64,000 nt of DNA, taken from the NCBI RefSeq assembly GCF_003353175.1, contig NZ_QHKS01000015.1:62385-126384 (forward strand), in the 5' to 3' direction. A model generated the notes under the pieces. That model was not told where the DNA came from, did not search any database, and saw nothing but the letters and a program-made list of their open reading frames with translations. Each line of letters begins with the position of its first letter. The first letter of the stretch is position 1. Positions 29,490-37,677 of this stretch are shown here, one piece after another. A program made the position numbers and the translations under genes. Source of the stretch: Paraburkholderia lacunae (lineage in GTDB: Bacteria > Pseudomonadota > Gammaproteobacteria > Burkholderiales > Burkholderiaceae).

Positions 29490-30122
29490 CTAACGCCGCA
29501 ACAGATACGCGAGCAGCAACTCCGTATTCATCTGTACGAGTTCGCTGCGTTCGCTTGCGGTGCTGAAATCGCGGCCGAGTGTCGCTTCGAGCGTGAAGCG
29601 GTTCGACACGATGTAGTAGCCCATGCCGGACAGCGTCACGTAAAAGCGCAGCGGGTCGACGTTAGTGCGAAACAGCCCCGCGCGCTGGCCGCGCTCGAGA
29701 ATGCCGCCGAGCGTCGCGACGATCGGCGAGATCATTTCGCGGATGCGGGTCGACTTCTGCATGTAGCGTGCCTCATGCAGATTCTCGTTATTGACGAGAC
29801 GCAGCAACTCGGGATGATCGCGGTAGTAATCCCAAACAAAATGCGCGAGGCGCGTGATGGCCTCGACCGGCGCGACGCCGTTCAGTTCGAGCGTGCGCTC
29901 CGCTTCGTTGAGCGAGCTGAATGCGTGTTCGAGTACGGCAGTGAAAAGCTGCTCCTTGCTACCGAAGTAGTAGTAGAGCATGCGTTCATTAGTTTCCGCG
30001 CGGCGGGCGATTTGATCGACGCGCGCGCCGAACAACCCTCCATTTGCAAACTCTTCGGCTGCCGCAAGCAGAATGCGGCGCCGCGTGCCTTCAGGATCTC
30101 TTTTGATTTTCGGCTGATTCAT
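29490..30122 (-). CDS. TetR/AcrR-family transcriptional regulator
   Basis: From the ATG at 30122 (MNQPKIKRDPEGTRRRILLA) the protein has 210 residues. The N-terminal TetR helix-turn-helix is clear: AAAEEFANGGLFGARVDQIA, then R-A-E-T-N-E-R-M-L-Y-Y-Y-F-G-S-K-E-Q-L-F near 43-62. The C-terminal ligand domain has the look of the YsiA/FadR-like group. It diverges from rsxB, with a perfect palindrome between them that could be its operator. The ligand is unknown. It converges on phaZ, so direct control of phaZ is not implied by position. Confidence 0.85.
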   Translation of the reverse strand: MNQPKIKRDPEGTRRRILLAAAEEFANGGLFGARVDQIARRAETNERMLYYYFGSKEQLFTAVLEHAFSSLNEAERTLELNGVAPVEAITRLAHFVWDYYRDHPELLRLVNNENLHEARYMQKSTRIREMISPIVATLGGILERGQRAGLFRTNVDPLRFYVTLSGMGYYIVSNRFTLEATLGRDFSTASERSELVQMNTELLLAYLLRR

Positions 30123-30468
30123 GGTGGCATCGTCTTCGTGAGCCGCGTTATCCGGATCGCGCCGCCGGCCTCTCCTCGGGCCTTGCACCGACAGCGTTGA
30201 ACGGGCGCGCCATGGTTGGGGGACACCCTTCTGCGGTCTTTCGAAAAAGCGCTTCGATTATGGCACATGGATTGCGGATCGCAATTGGGGAAATCGGCGA
30301 TAATGTGCTATTTAGTTCAAGCCCGGCGCGAGCGAGCGCTCGCGTGTATTCGCCTGCATCGGCGGGTGTTTGCGCGCTTTCGCCGCGCTTTTGTGTTGCC
30401 CAGCCTGCCGTACGCTTTCCCCGAGGCCGCCCTCGGCGCCGCGCGGCCGCGAAGCAAGCCCCAATGTC
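30123..30468. other. Divergent regulatory region (tetR / rsxB)
   Basis: The 346-bp gap holds no gene. It contains the palindrome at 30271-30285 and an AT-richer patch (30290-30320), where promoters for either side would be expected. Confidence 0.4.
30271..30285. promoter_or_regulatory. Palindrome, candidate TetR operator
   Basis: ATTGCG-GAT-CGCAAT is a perfect 6+3+6 inverted repeat in the divergent region between the TetR gene and rsxB. Size and place suit a TetR-type operator. It has no T-tract, so a terminator is unlikely. Confidence 0.4.
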
Positions 30469-31302
30469 GTGACTGTGACCGATTCCATAACACTCGCAGA
30501 TCGCATCGAAGATCTGCTGCCCCAGACGCAATGCACGAAGTGCGGCTATCCGGCGTGCCGTCCGTATGCGCAAGCCGTGGCTAGCGGCGAGGCCAATTAC
30601 AACCAATGCCCGCCGGGCGGCGCCGAAGGCGTCGCGCGCCTCGCCGCGCTGCTCGGCAAGCCGGTGATTCCGCTCAATTCCGCCAATGGCGTTGAACGGC
30701 CGCGTCCTTTGGCGGTTATCGACGAGCAACTTTGCATCGGCTGCACGTTGTGCATGCAGGCTTGCCCCGTCGATGCGATTGTTGGCGCACCGAAACAGAT
30801 GCATACGGTGATCGCGGAGCTCTGCACCGGTTGCGACCTGTGCGTACCGCCCTGTCCGGTCGACTGCATCGCGATGCCGCCCGTTACCGGCGAAGCAACC
30901 GGCTGGAACGCGTGGACCCAGACCCAGGCCGACGCCGCGCGTGAACGCCACGACCGGCGCGAAGCACGTCTTGCGCACGAACGCGAAGCCGCCGAAGCGC
31001 GTGCTGCAGCGCGGCGAGCCGCGGGCAGCGGGACTGCGCAAGGCGCTGAAGCCTCGGCTGGCGCAGCGCCAGCCGCGCCGGCAGCGGACGACGCCGAAGC
31101 GAAAAAACGCGCGATCATCCAGGCCGCGCTCGAGCGTGCGCGCAAAAAGAAAGAAGAGCTTGCAGCCAAAGGACAAGGTCCGCTGAACACCGAGCATGTC
31201 AGTGCCGACGTGCAGGCGCAGATCGACGCAGCCGAAGCGCGCCGCCGCCGTCTGGGACTCGCGGCGGACGACGACACCGACACTCACTCCACGAAGCGCT
31301 AA
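30469..31302 (+). CDS. rsxB: RsxB/RnfB-like iron-sulfur ferredoxin protein
   Basis: From a GTG at 30469 the protein is 277 residues. It has a Fe-S (RnfB-type) domain with cysteines at about 22, 25, 30 and 47, and two classical 4Fe-4S motifs (C89-C92-C95-C99 and C119-C122-C125-C129, each followed by P-V-D). An Ala/Arg/Glu-rich coiled tail of about 120 residues follows. The N-terminal membrane helix of true RnfB is absent and no other rnf genes are nearby, so it is a soluble electron carrier with unknown partners. The GTG start is chosen because the sequence before it (Pro/Arg-rich) does not look coding. nth follows after 19 bp. Confidence 0.82.
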   Translation: MTVTDSITLADRIEDLLPQTQCTKCGYPACRPYAQAVASGEANYNQCPPGGAEGVARLAALLGKPVIPLNSANGVERPRPLAVIDEQLCIGCTLCMQACPVDAIVGAPKQMHTVIAELCTGCDLCVPPCPVDCIAMPPVTGEATGWNAWTQTQADAARERHDRREARLAHEREAAEARAAARRAAGSGTAQGAEASAGAAPAAPAADDAEAKKRAIIQAALERARKKKEELAAKGQGPLNTEHVSADVQAQIDAAEARRRRLGLAADDDTDTHSTKR

Positions 31303-31321
31303 CCGCCCCCTCACGCTAGGC

Positions 31322-31966
31322 ATGAACGCGAACAAACGCCGCGCCATCTACGAGACGCTTCAGAGTCTCAACCCGCATCCCACCACCGAACTCGAATACA
31401 CCACACCGTTCGAACTGCTGATTGCCGTGCTGCTGTCGGCTCAGGCCACCGACGTGTCGGTCAATAAAGCGATGCGCAAGATGTTCCCCGTCGCGAACAC
31501 GCCGCAGCAGGTCTTCGATCTCGGCGAAGAAGGCGTCGCGGACTACATCAAGACCATCGGGCTCTATCGGACCAAGGCCAGGAACGTTATCGCGACTTGC
31601 CGCATCCTGCTCGACCAGTACGGCGGCGAAGTGCCGCAAGATCGCGAAGCGCTCGAGAGTCTGCCCGGCGTCGGCCGAAAAACGGCGAACGTGCTCCTGA
31701 ACACCGCGTTCGGCCATCCCACCATCGCCGTCGATACCCATATCTTTCGGGTTGCCAATCGAACCGGGCTGGCGCCGGGAAAAGATGTGCGCGCAGTCGA
31801 GGTGGCGCTGGAGAAATTCACGCCGGCCGAATTCAAGCAGGATGCGCATCACTGGCTGATCCTGCACGGACGCTACGTTTGCAAGGCGCGCCGGCCGGAA
31901 TGCTGGCACTGCGTGATCGAGCCGCTGTGCGAGTTCCGGCCGAAGACGCCGCCGCCGGATCTTTGA
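31322..31966 (+). CDS. nth: Endonuclease III (DNA glycosylase/AP lyase)
   Basis: The 214-residue protein has the helix-hairpin-helix LPGVGRKTANV with the catalytic lysine K120 and the conserved aspartate D138 in A-V-D-T-H, the same numbers as in E. coli Nth. The C-terminal 4Fe-4S loop is complete (C-x6-C-x2-C-x5-C). It removes oxidised pyrimidines and nicks the strand in base-excision repair. It is 19 bp downstream of rsxB and probably in one operon with it. Confidence 0.97.
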   Translation: MNANKRRAIYETLQSLNPHPTTELEYTTPFELLIAVLLSAQATDVSVNKAMRKMFPVANTPQQVFDLGEEGVADYIKTIGLYRTKARNVIATCRILLDQYGGEVPQDREALESLPGVGRKTANVLLNTAFGHPTIAVDTHIFRVANRTGLAPGKDVRAVEVALEKFTPAEFKQDAHHWLILHGRYVCKARRPECWHCVIEPLCEFRPKTPPPDL

Positions 31967-32031
31967 ACGCGACGCGGCGAAGGCGCGCGAGCGCCTCGGT
32001 CGCGCCCCCTCCTGCAACATTGCCGTCCAGG

Positions 32032-32184
32032 CACGCCTGGGGTGCCTGGGGTGCCTGGGGTGCCTGGGGTGCCTGAGGTGCCTGAGGTGCCTGAGGTGCC
32101 TGAGGTGCCTGAGGTGCCTGAGGTGCCTGAGGTGCCTGAGGTGCCTGAGGTGCCTGGGATGCCTGGGATGCCTGAGGTGCCTTT
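32032..32184. repeat. 9-bp tandem repeat array, 17 copies
   Basis: Seventeen 9-mers close to ggtgcctga/g fill 153 bp between nth and the DUF1841 gene. The central nine or so copies are identical; edge copies vary. One frame reads as Val-Pro-Glu/Gly triplets and carries an ATG, but no ribosome-binding site or conserved ends support a gene. Confidence 0.93.
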
Positions 32185-32275
32185 AGGTCATTGCAGCACC
32201 ATCAGCGAGCCCTCCAGCCCCGGCGTAAAATGACGCCCTGCACCTCCGCATCACCCTCAACGCACCGGTCCCACG

Positions 32276-32710
32276 ATGTTCAATCCCAGCCGCGACGAAG
32301 TCCGCCTCTTTTTCACCGACACCTGGCGCAAACAGCGTCAAGGCGAGATTCTGACGCCGCTCGAAGCGATCGCCGCCGACTGGATTGTCGAGCATCCCGA
32401 GTACCACGCCGATCTGGCCGATAGCGAAGGCGCGGCAACCCAGGACTACTCGCCCGAACGCGGACAGACCAACCCGTTCCTGCATCTGTCGATGCATCTG
32501 GCGATCACCGAGCAACTGTCGATCGACCAGCCGCCCGGCATTCGTGCCGCGCACGAGCGCCTCGCCGCACGCCTCGGCTCGACCCATGAGGCGCAACACG
32601 CGATCATGGACTGCCTCGGCGAAACCATCTGGGAAGCGCAGCGCACCGGCACTCCGCCGGATACGGACGCGTATTTGCAGCGTATCGAACGGCGCGCCAC
32701 GCGCGACTGA
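32276..32710 (+). CDS. DUF1841 family protein
   Basis: The 144-residue soluble protein begins MFNPSRDEVRLFFTDTWRK and has the block N-P-F-L-H-L-S-M-H-L-A-I-T-E-Q near 69-83 with conserved histidines, as in DUF1841 proteins of beta- and gammaproteobacteria. It ends with an amphipathic I-W-E-A-Q-R helix. Function is unknown. It stands alone after the 9-bp repeat and is followed by a hairpin terminator shared with the converging cytochrome genes. Confidence 0.85.
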   Translation: MFNPSRDEVRLFFTDTWRKQRQGEILTPLEAIAADWIVEHPEYHADLADSEGAATQDYSPERGQTNPFLHLSMHLAITEQLSIDQPPGIRAAHERLAARLGSTHEAQHAIMDCLGETIWEAQRTGTPPDTDAYLQRIERRATRD

Positions 32711-32778
32711 GGCCACGGCGGGGCCGGACCACGGCGGTCCGCGCGTCACGCAATAACGCAAAGCGTGGCGCCAAAAGC

Positions 32779-32806
32779 ACGACACCCCGCCGAAGCAGGG
32801 TGTCGT
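32779..32806. terminator. Bidirectional intrinsic terminator
   Basis: A 9-bp perfect stem (acgacaccc / gggtgtcgt) with a 10-base loop lies between the converging DUF1841 and cytochrome genes. The AAAA before it serves as a T-tract for leftward transcripts. Confidence 0.6.
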
Positions 32807-32854
32807 TCAATCAGCAATAGTGCAAAAAAGCGCGCTTGAAAGAGCGCGGCACGC

Positions 32855-33238
32855 TTACTTCTTCTGCACCAGATCGCCGTTCAGCGATTCGACATAAGCC
32901 GCGATGTCCTTCATGTCGCCTTGCGACAGGCTTTGCACCTGCGCCTGCATGATCGCGTTGTTGCGACCGAGGTGCGGATTGCCGTTGCCCATCTGATACT
33001 GGCGCAGCGCCCAGTAGATATAGTCGGCGTGCTGACCGGCGAGCTTCGGATATTCCGGGCTCACCGGCTTGTTCAGGTTGACGCCGTGGCAAGCCGCGCA
33101 ATTGTGGCTGTCGGCCAGCACCTTGCCGTTGCCGGCGTCGGCGGCGTACGCGACGTTCGCTGCAGCCAGACCGATCACTGCCGCCGACGCGCATGCAGCC
33201 TTGAACACCGTGTGGAGTGCCTGTTGGGGCTTATTCAT
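32855..33238 (-). CDS. Periplasmic monohaem cytochrome c (class I)
   Basis: The 127-residue protein has a signal peptide (K-A-A-C-A-S-A-A-V-I-G-L-A-A-A-N-V-A-Y-A, cleaved near residue 32) and one haem motif C-A-A-C-H at 47-51. A methionine ligand is expected in the N-A-I-M-Q-A-Q-V-Q-S-L-S block near 99. It is a small c553/c4-like electron carrier. Translation starts at the ATG at 33238, before MNKPQQALHT. The gene is 47 bp downstream of a second cytochrome c, and the two are probably cotranscribed and may pass electrons to a terminal oxidase. Confidence 0.87.
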   Translation of the reverse strand: MNKPQQALHTVFKAACASAAVIGLAAANVAYAADAGNGKVLADSHNCAACHGVNLNKPVSPEYPKLAGQHADYIYWALRQYQMGNGNPHLGRNNAIMQAQVQSLSQGDMKDIAAYVESLNGDLVQKK

Positions 33239-33285
33239 GAATTCTCCTATCCCGCGAATATAAATAACCGAGTGACCGACGCCGA

Positions 33286-33654
33286 TCACTTGTCGGGATT
33301 GTTCTTCGAAGAGGAATTTTGCGCTGCGTAGTAGGCAGAGATATCGGCGATGTCCTGATCCGACAGCGACACGGTGATCGCGTGCATCGTTTCGAAATGG
33401 CGGTCGCCCTTCTTGTAGCCGTGCAGCGCGTTCTCGAGATATGCCTGATTCTGGCCGCCGAGCATCGGCACGCGGTAGACCTCAGGGTAAGCCGTGCGGT
33501 ATTCAGGGATGCCGTGGCAGCCAATACACATCGCGACCTTGCCTTGGCCCGCCTTCGCGTTGCCGACGACATCCGCTGCCTGCGCACTGGCCGCATAGCC
33601 CGCGAGCACCGACAGCGCTGCGATCACGACGTGTTTGCCGACGAATTTATTCAT
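33286..33654 (-). CDS. Periplasmic monohaem cytochrome c (class I)
   Basis: The 122-residue protein has a signal peptide (V-V-I-A-A-L-S-V-L-A-G-Y-A-A-S-A-Q-A, cleaved near 27) and one haem site C-I-G-C-H at 43-47. A methionine in T-M-H-A-I-T-V-S-L-S-D-Q-D-I is the likely distal ligand. It resembles its downstream neighbour but is not a close copy, suggesting a pair that together mimic a dihaem cytochrome c4. The start at 33654 places the signal peptide correctly. Confidence 0.87.
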   Translation of the reverse strand: MNKFVGKHVVIAALSVLAGYAASAQAADVVGNAKAGQGKVAMCIGCHGIPEYRTAYPEVYRVPMLGGQNQAYLENALHGYKKGDRHFETMHAITVSLSDQDIADISAYYAAQNSSSKNNPDK

Positions 33655-34067
33655 AGCATGTAACCTGGCTTGAGGGGAAACGGGCGCCCAAAAAGGCAAC
33701 GGCCCGCGCCGTTATTCTTATAGGGTAGCCACGCAGGCCAAAAAAATCGGGCTAATTGTACCGCGACGCCGCGCCGAACGTCCACCGCGCGGGGCGGCGG
33801 CGCATCCTGCTGCCGCGAACCCGCGCCCAGGGCCGCTTTGCTGCGCCGGCAGCAAGCCTGCCTCCCGCAGCGGGCCGGGTGCAGCCGCGTCAGCGCGCGG
33901 TCGGCGCGCCGCGGGCCATGCCGCCACCCCGCGCCGACCGCGCGAGAGCCGCCCGACCACCGCCCGCCGGCGTTCGGCAGCGCGGATGACACCATACGCG
34001 AGCCCGTTTCGGCCCAACAGGCCTTCTGACTTATACTGGGTTTTTTCTCAAAAAAGACCATCTCGCC
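33655..34067. other. Divergent intergenic region (cytochromes / moxR)
   Basis: The 413 bp are extremely GC-rich in the middle (33770-33990) and hold no supportable gene. TATACT at 34032-34037 could be a -10 for the rightward MoxR gene. On the minus strand CTATAAG near 33716-33722 could serve the cytochromes. Confidence 0.35.
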
Positions 34068-34910
34068 ATGCGTTTCGAAGGCTCATCGCAATACGTCGCC
34101 ACCGACGACCTCAAGCTCGCGGTCAACGCCGCGATGACGCTGAAACGCCCGTTGCTGATCAAGGGCGAACCCGGCACCGGCAAAACCATGCTGGCCGAAG
34201 AGGTCGCCGCCGCGCTCGGCATGCCGCTCCTGCAGTGGCACATCAAGTCCACCACCAAGGCGCAACAGGGTCTGTACGAGTACGACGCGGTGTCGCGTCT
34301 GCGCGATTCGCAGCTGGGCGACGAGCGCGTGAAGGACATCGGCAACTACATCGTCAAGGGCGTGCTGTGGCAGGCGTTCGAGTCGGACCAGCAAACGGTG
34401 CTGCTGATCGACGAGATCGACAAGGCCGACATCGAATTCCCGAACGACCTGCTGCGCGAACTCGACCGCATGGAGTTCTACGTGTACGAAACGCACGAGC
34501 TGATTCGCGCCAAACAGCGCCCGCTCGTCGTCATCACGTCGAACAATGAAAAAGAACTGCCCGACGCGTTCCTGCGCCGCTGCTTCTTCCACTACATCAA
34601 GTTCCCCGATCCGGCAACGATGCAGCAGATCGTCGAGGTGCATTATCCCGGCATCAAAAAGGAACTGCTCGCCGCGGCCATGCAGAGCTTCTTCGAATTG
34701 CGCAACGTGTCGGGACTGAAGAAGAAACCGTCCACGTCGGAACTGCTCGACTGGCTGAAACTGCTGCTCGCCGAAGACATCCCGCCCGAGGCGCTGCGCG
34801 CGAGCGATCAGAAACAGATCATTCCGCCGCTGCATGGCGCGCTTCTGAAAAACGAACAGGACGTCAGCCTGTTCGAGCGGCTGATCTTCATGAACCGCAA
34901 CAACCGCTAA
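34068..34910 (+). CDS. MoxR-family AAA+ ATPase
   Basis: The 280-residue protein has Walker A GEPGTGKTM at about 33-41, Walker B V-L-L-I-D-E-I-D-K-A-D near 110, sensor-1 V-V-I-T-S-N-N-E-K near 150 and the arginine finger L-P-D-A-F-L-R-R-C. This is the MoxR branch of AAA+ proteins, chaperone-like ATPases that load cofactors or activate partner enzymes together with a VWA protein. The VWA gene follows after 81 bp. The client is not in the neighbourhood: the next gene is a BenE transporter. Confidence 0.9.
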   Translation: MRFEGSSQYVATDDLKLAVNAAMTLKRPLLIKGEPGTGKTMLAEEVAAALGMPLLQWHIKSTTKAQQGLYEYDAVSRLRDSQLGDERVKDIGNYIVKGVLWQAFESDQQTVLLIDEIDKADIEFPNDLLRELDRMEFYVYETHELIRAKQRPLVVITSNNEKELPDAFLRRCFFHYIKFPDPATMQQIVEVHYPGIKKELLAAAMQSFFELRNVSGLKKKPSTSELLDWLKLLLAEDIPPEALRASDQKQIIPPLHGALLKNEQDVSLFERLIFMNRNNR

Positions 34911-34991
34911 CACCGTTAATACCGCTATCACCGTCGTCACGACGTGGCTGAGCGCGCAGTATCGCTCACCAGCCGCCGCAGAGGAAACAGC

Positions 34992-36167
34992 ATGCTGATC
35001 GACTTCTTTTATTCGCTGCGCGCGGCCAAACTGCCGGTGTCGGTGAAGGAATATCTGACGCTGCTCGAAGCGCTGAAAGCCAACGTGATCGCGCCGTCGC
35101 TCGACGACTTCTACTATCTCGCGCGCATCACGCTGGTCAAGGACGAGCAGTATTTCGACAAATTCGACCAGGCGTTCGGCGCGTATTTCAACGGCGTCGC
35201 GCAAACTTCGGAGCTCGCCTTCGACGTCCCGCTCGACTGGCTGAAGAAGAAGCTGCAACGCGATCTGTCGCTCGAAGAAAAAGCGCAGATCGAAGCGATG
35301 GGCGGTCTCGACAAGCTGATGGAGCGCCTCAAGGAACTGTTCGACGAACAGAAGGAGCGCCACGAAGGCGGCAGCAAATGGATCGGCACGGGCGGCACGT
35401 CGCCGTTCGGCAACGGCGGCTACAACCCGGAGGGCGTGCGCATCGGCGGCGATGCGGCGGGCAATCGCACCGCGGTCAAGGTGTGGGAAGCGCGCGCCTA
35501 CCGCGATTACGACGACCAGGTCGAAATCGGCACGCGCAACATCAAGATCGCGCTACGCCGCTTGCGCCGGTTTGCGCGCGAAGGTGCCGCCGAAGAACTC
35601 GATCTGCCCGACACGATCCGCAGCACCGCTGCCAACGCCGGCTGGCTCGATCTGAAGATGGTGCCGGAGCGGCACAACAAGGTGAAAGTATTGATGCTGC
35701 TCGACGTGGGCGGCTCGATGGACGATCACATCAAACGCACCGAAGAGCTGTTTTCGGCGGCCAAGGCCGAGTTCAAGCACCTCGAGTTCTATTACTTCCA
35801 CAACTGCGTGTACGACTTTCTGTGGAAGAACAATCGCCGCCGCCACGCCGAGCGCATGCCCACGTGGGACGTGCTGCACAAGTTCACGCCGGATTACAAA
35901 CTGATCTTCGTCGGCGATGCGACGATGAGTCCCTACGAAGTGCTGCAGCCGGGCGGTTCGGTCGAATACAACAATCCCGAAGCCGGCGCCGTGTGGCTGC
36001 GGCGGCTGGCGGATCATTTTCCGCACTATGCATGGCTGAATCCCGAGCCGGAGGCCCTGTGGCCGTACCGGCAGTCGGTCAGCGCAATCCGCGAAGTGCT
36101 CGGCCACCGCATGTATCCGCTCACGCTCGCCGGCCTCGAAACGGCGATGCGCATGCTGAGTAAATAA
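34992..36167 (+). CDS. VWA (CoxE-like) domain protein, MoxR partner
   Basis: From the ATG at 34992, after a gaggaaac ribosome-binding site, the protein is 391 residues. The N-terminal half is helical and charged; the C-terminal half is a von Willebrand A domain with the metal-site motif D-V-G-G-S at about 238-242, where the standard motif is DxSxS. A G at the third position is a variant I recall from this CoxE-like branch. Such proteins act with a MoxR ATPase in the cytoplasm to mature enzymes. The pair is close and on the same strand, so functional coupling is very likely, but the target is unknown. Confidence 0.86.
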   Translation: MLIDFFYSLRAAKLPVSVKEYLTLLEALKANVIAPSLDDFYYLARITLVKDEQYFDKFDQAFGAYFNGVAQTSELAFDVPLDWLKKKLQRDLSLEEKAQIEAMGGLDKLMERLKELFDEQKERHEGGSKWIGTGGTSPFGNGGYNPEGVRIGGDAAGNRTAVKVWEARAYRDYDDQVEIGTRNIKIALRRLRRFAREGAAEELDLPDTIRSTAANAGWLDLKMVPERHNKVKVLMLLDVGGSMDDHIKRTEELFSAAKAEFKHLEFYYFHNCVYDFLWKNNRRRHAERMPTWDVLHKFTPDYKLIFVGDATMSPYEVLQPGGSVEYNNPEAGAVWLRRLADHFPHYAWLNPEPEALWPYRQSVSAIREVLGHRMYPLTLAGLETAMRMLSK

Positions 36168-36207
36168 TCCGTTCACGTTCTAACGCCAACTACAAGAAAG
36201 CATCTGC

Positions 36208-37428
36208 ATGAGTCCGTCTTCATCGCCCGATTTGTCCCCTGCCATCGCATCGCCCGGGCGTCTCAAACCGTTCGCCGACACCTCGCTGTCAGCCGTCGTT
36301 GCCGGCTTCGTCGCGATGATGACCGGCTACACCAGCTCACTGGTGCTGATGTTCCAGGCAGGCCAGGCCGCGCGTCTGACCGATGCGCAGATTTCGTCGT
36401 GGATCTGGGCGTTATCGATCGGCATGGCCGTCGGCACGATCGGCCTCTCGCTGCGCTTTCGCGCGCCGATCGTGATCGCATGGTCGACACCGGGCGCGGC
36501 GCTGCTGGTGTCGTCGCTGCCGCATGTGGCTTACTCGGAGGCCATCGGCGCGTTTATCGTCTGCGCGTTGCTGCTGACCGTAGTCGGCCTGACCGGCTGG
36601 TTCGATACGCTGATGAAAAAAATCCCGGCAGGTATCGCCTCGGCGTTGCTGGCAGGCATTCTGTTCGAAATCGGCAGCGAGATTTTCCGTGCCGCGCAGT
36701 TCCAGACCGCGCTCGTGCTGACGATGTTCTTCACCTACCTGATCGTCAAACGCCTCGTGCCGCGCTACGCAATCGTCACGACGCTGATCGTCGGCACGAT
36801 CGCCGCCGGCGGGCTCGGCCTGCTCGACTTCAGCCGCTTTCACGTCGCGCTCGCGCAACCGATGCTCACCATGCCGGCGTTCTCGGTGGCCGCGGGCATC
36901 AGCATCGGCATTCCGCTGTTTGTCGTCGCGATGGCGTCCCAGAACGTGCCGGGCATCGCGGTGCTGCGCGCGGACGGCTACACGACGCCATCCGCGCCGC
37001 TGATTTCGGCGACCGGCATCCTCTCCCTGTTGCTCGCGCCGTTCGGCTCGCACGGCATCAATCTTGCGGCGATCACGGCGGCGATCTGCACCGGCCCCGA
37101 AGCGCATGAAAACCGCGGCAAGCGTTACACCGCCGCCGTCTGGTGCGGCATTTTCTATCTGATCGCCGGGATTTTCGGCGCCACCATCGCCGCGCTGTTC
37201 GCGTCCTTGCCGAAGGCGCTGGTCGTCTCCGTCGCCGCGCTGGCGCTGTTCGGCTCGATCATGAGCGGCCTTGCCAACGCGATGCAAGACATCAAACAGC
37301 GCGAAGCGGCGCTGGTGACGTTCATGGTGACAGCCTCGGGCCTCACCCTGCTGTCGATCGGCTCGGCATTCTGGGGACTGGTTGCGGGCATGCTCACGCA
37401 ACTGGTGCTGAACGCGCGCCGCGTGTGA
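36208..37428 (+). CDS. benE: BenE family benzoate/proton symporter
   Basis: The 406-residue polytopic membrane protein has about twelve hydrophobic segments. Its marker blocks are S-A-V-V-A-G-F-V-A-M-M-T-G-Y-T-S-S near 28-44, P-A-G-I-A-S-A-L-L-A-G-I-L-F near 141-154, and A-S-Q-N-V-P-G-I-A-V-L near 245-255. These are typical of BenE, which imports benzoate with protons. No benzoate catabolic genes are present here, so the substrate is inferred from family only. It begins 40 bp after the VWA gene and could be cotranscribed with it. Confidence 0.87.
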   Translation: MSPSSSPDLSPAIASPGRLKPFADTSLSAVVAGFVAMMTGYTSSLVLMFQAGQAARLTDAQISSWIWALSIGMAVGTIGLSLRFRAPIVIAWSTPGAALLVSSLPHVAYSEAIGAFIVCALLLTVVGLTGWFDTLMKKIPAGIASALLAGILFEIGSEIFRAAQFQTALVLTMFFTYLIVKRLVPRYAIVTTLIVGTIAAGGLGLLDFSRFHVALAQPMLTMPAFSVAAGISIGIPLFVVAMASQNVPGIAVLRADGYTTPSAPLISATGILSLLLAPFGSHGINLAAITAAICTGPEAHENRGKRYTAAVWCGIFYLIAGIFGATIAALFASLPKALVVSVAALALFGSIMSGLANAMQDIKQREAALVTFMVTASGLTLLSIGSAFWGLVAGMLTQLVLNARRV

Positions 37429-37677
37429 CGGGCTCCGTGACCATGCGGCGCCGGAAATGCGGGGCCTGAAATCCGCGTGAACGGATCGCCGGTGGCAAGT
37501 GTCAATGCTGCATCAGGCGATCCGCCATAAAATAGAAGTATCCGGCAGCGTTTCCCGGCAACATGGCGGGCCGACGCTGCAGCGTGACCCGCGGCCGCCA
37601 GACTGGTTGTACTTTTTGTCCGGCGGCGACCTCATTTCTCCTGAACCACGGCGCACATACGCCCTGAAGGCTCGAAC

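Noticed and set aside
32032..32184. CRISPR array
   Set aside because: Repeats are 9 bp and directly abutting, with no spacers and no cas genes.
32042..32233. Plus-strand frame with Val-Pro-Glu triplet repeats
   Set aside because: It is a product of the 9-bp array; no ribosome-binding site and the end runs into unrelated sequence.
33718..34061. Small protein-coding gene in the cytochrome/moxR gap
   Set aside because: Frames there are Arg/Pro/Ala-rich, lack start signals and differ from neighbouring coding composition.
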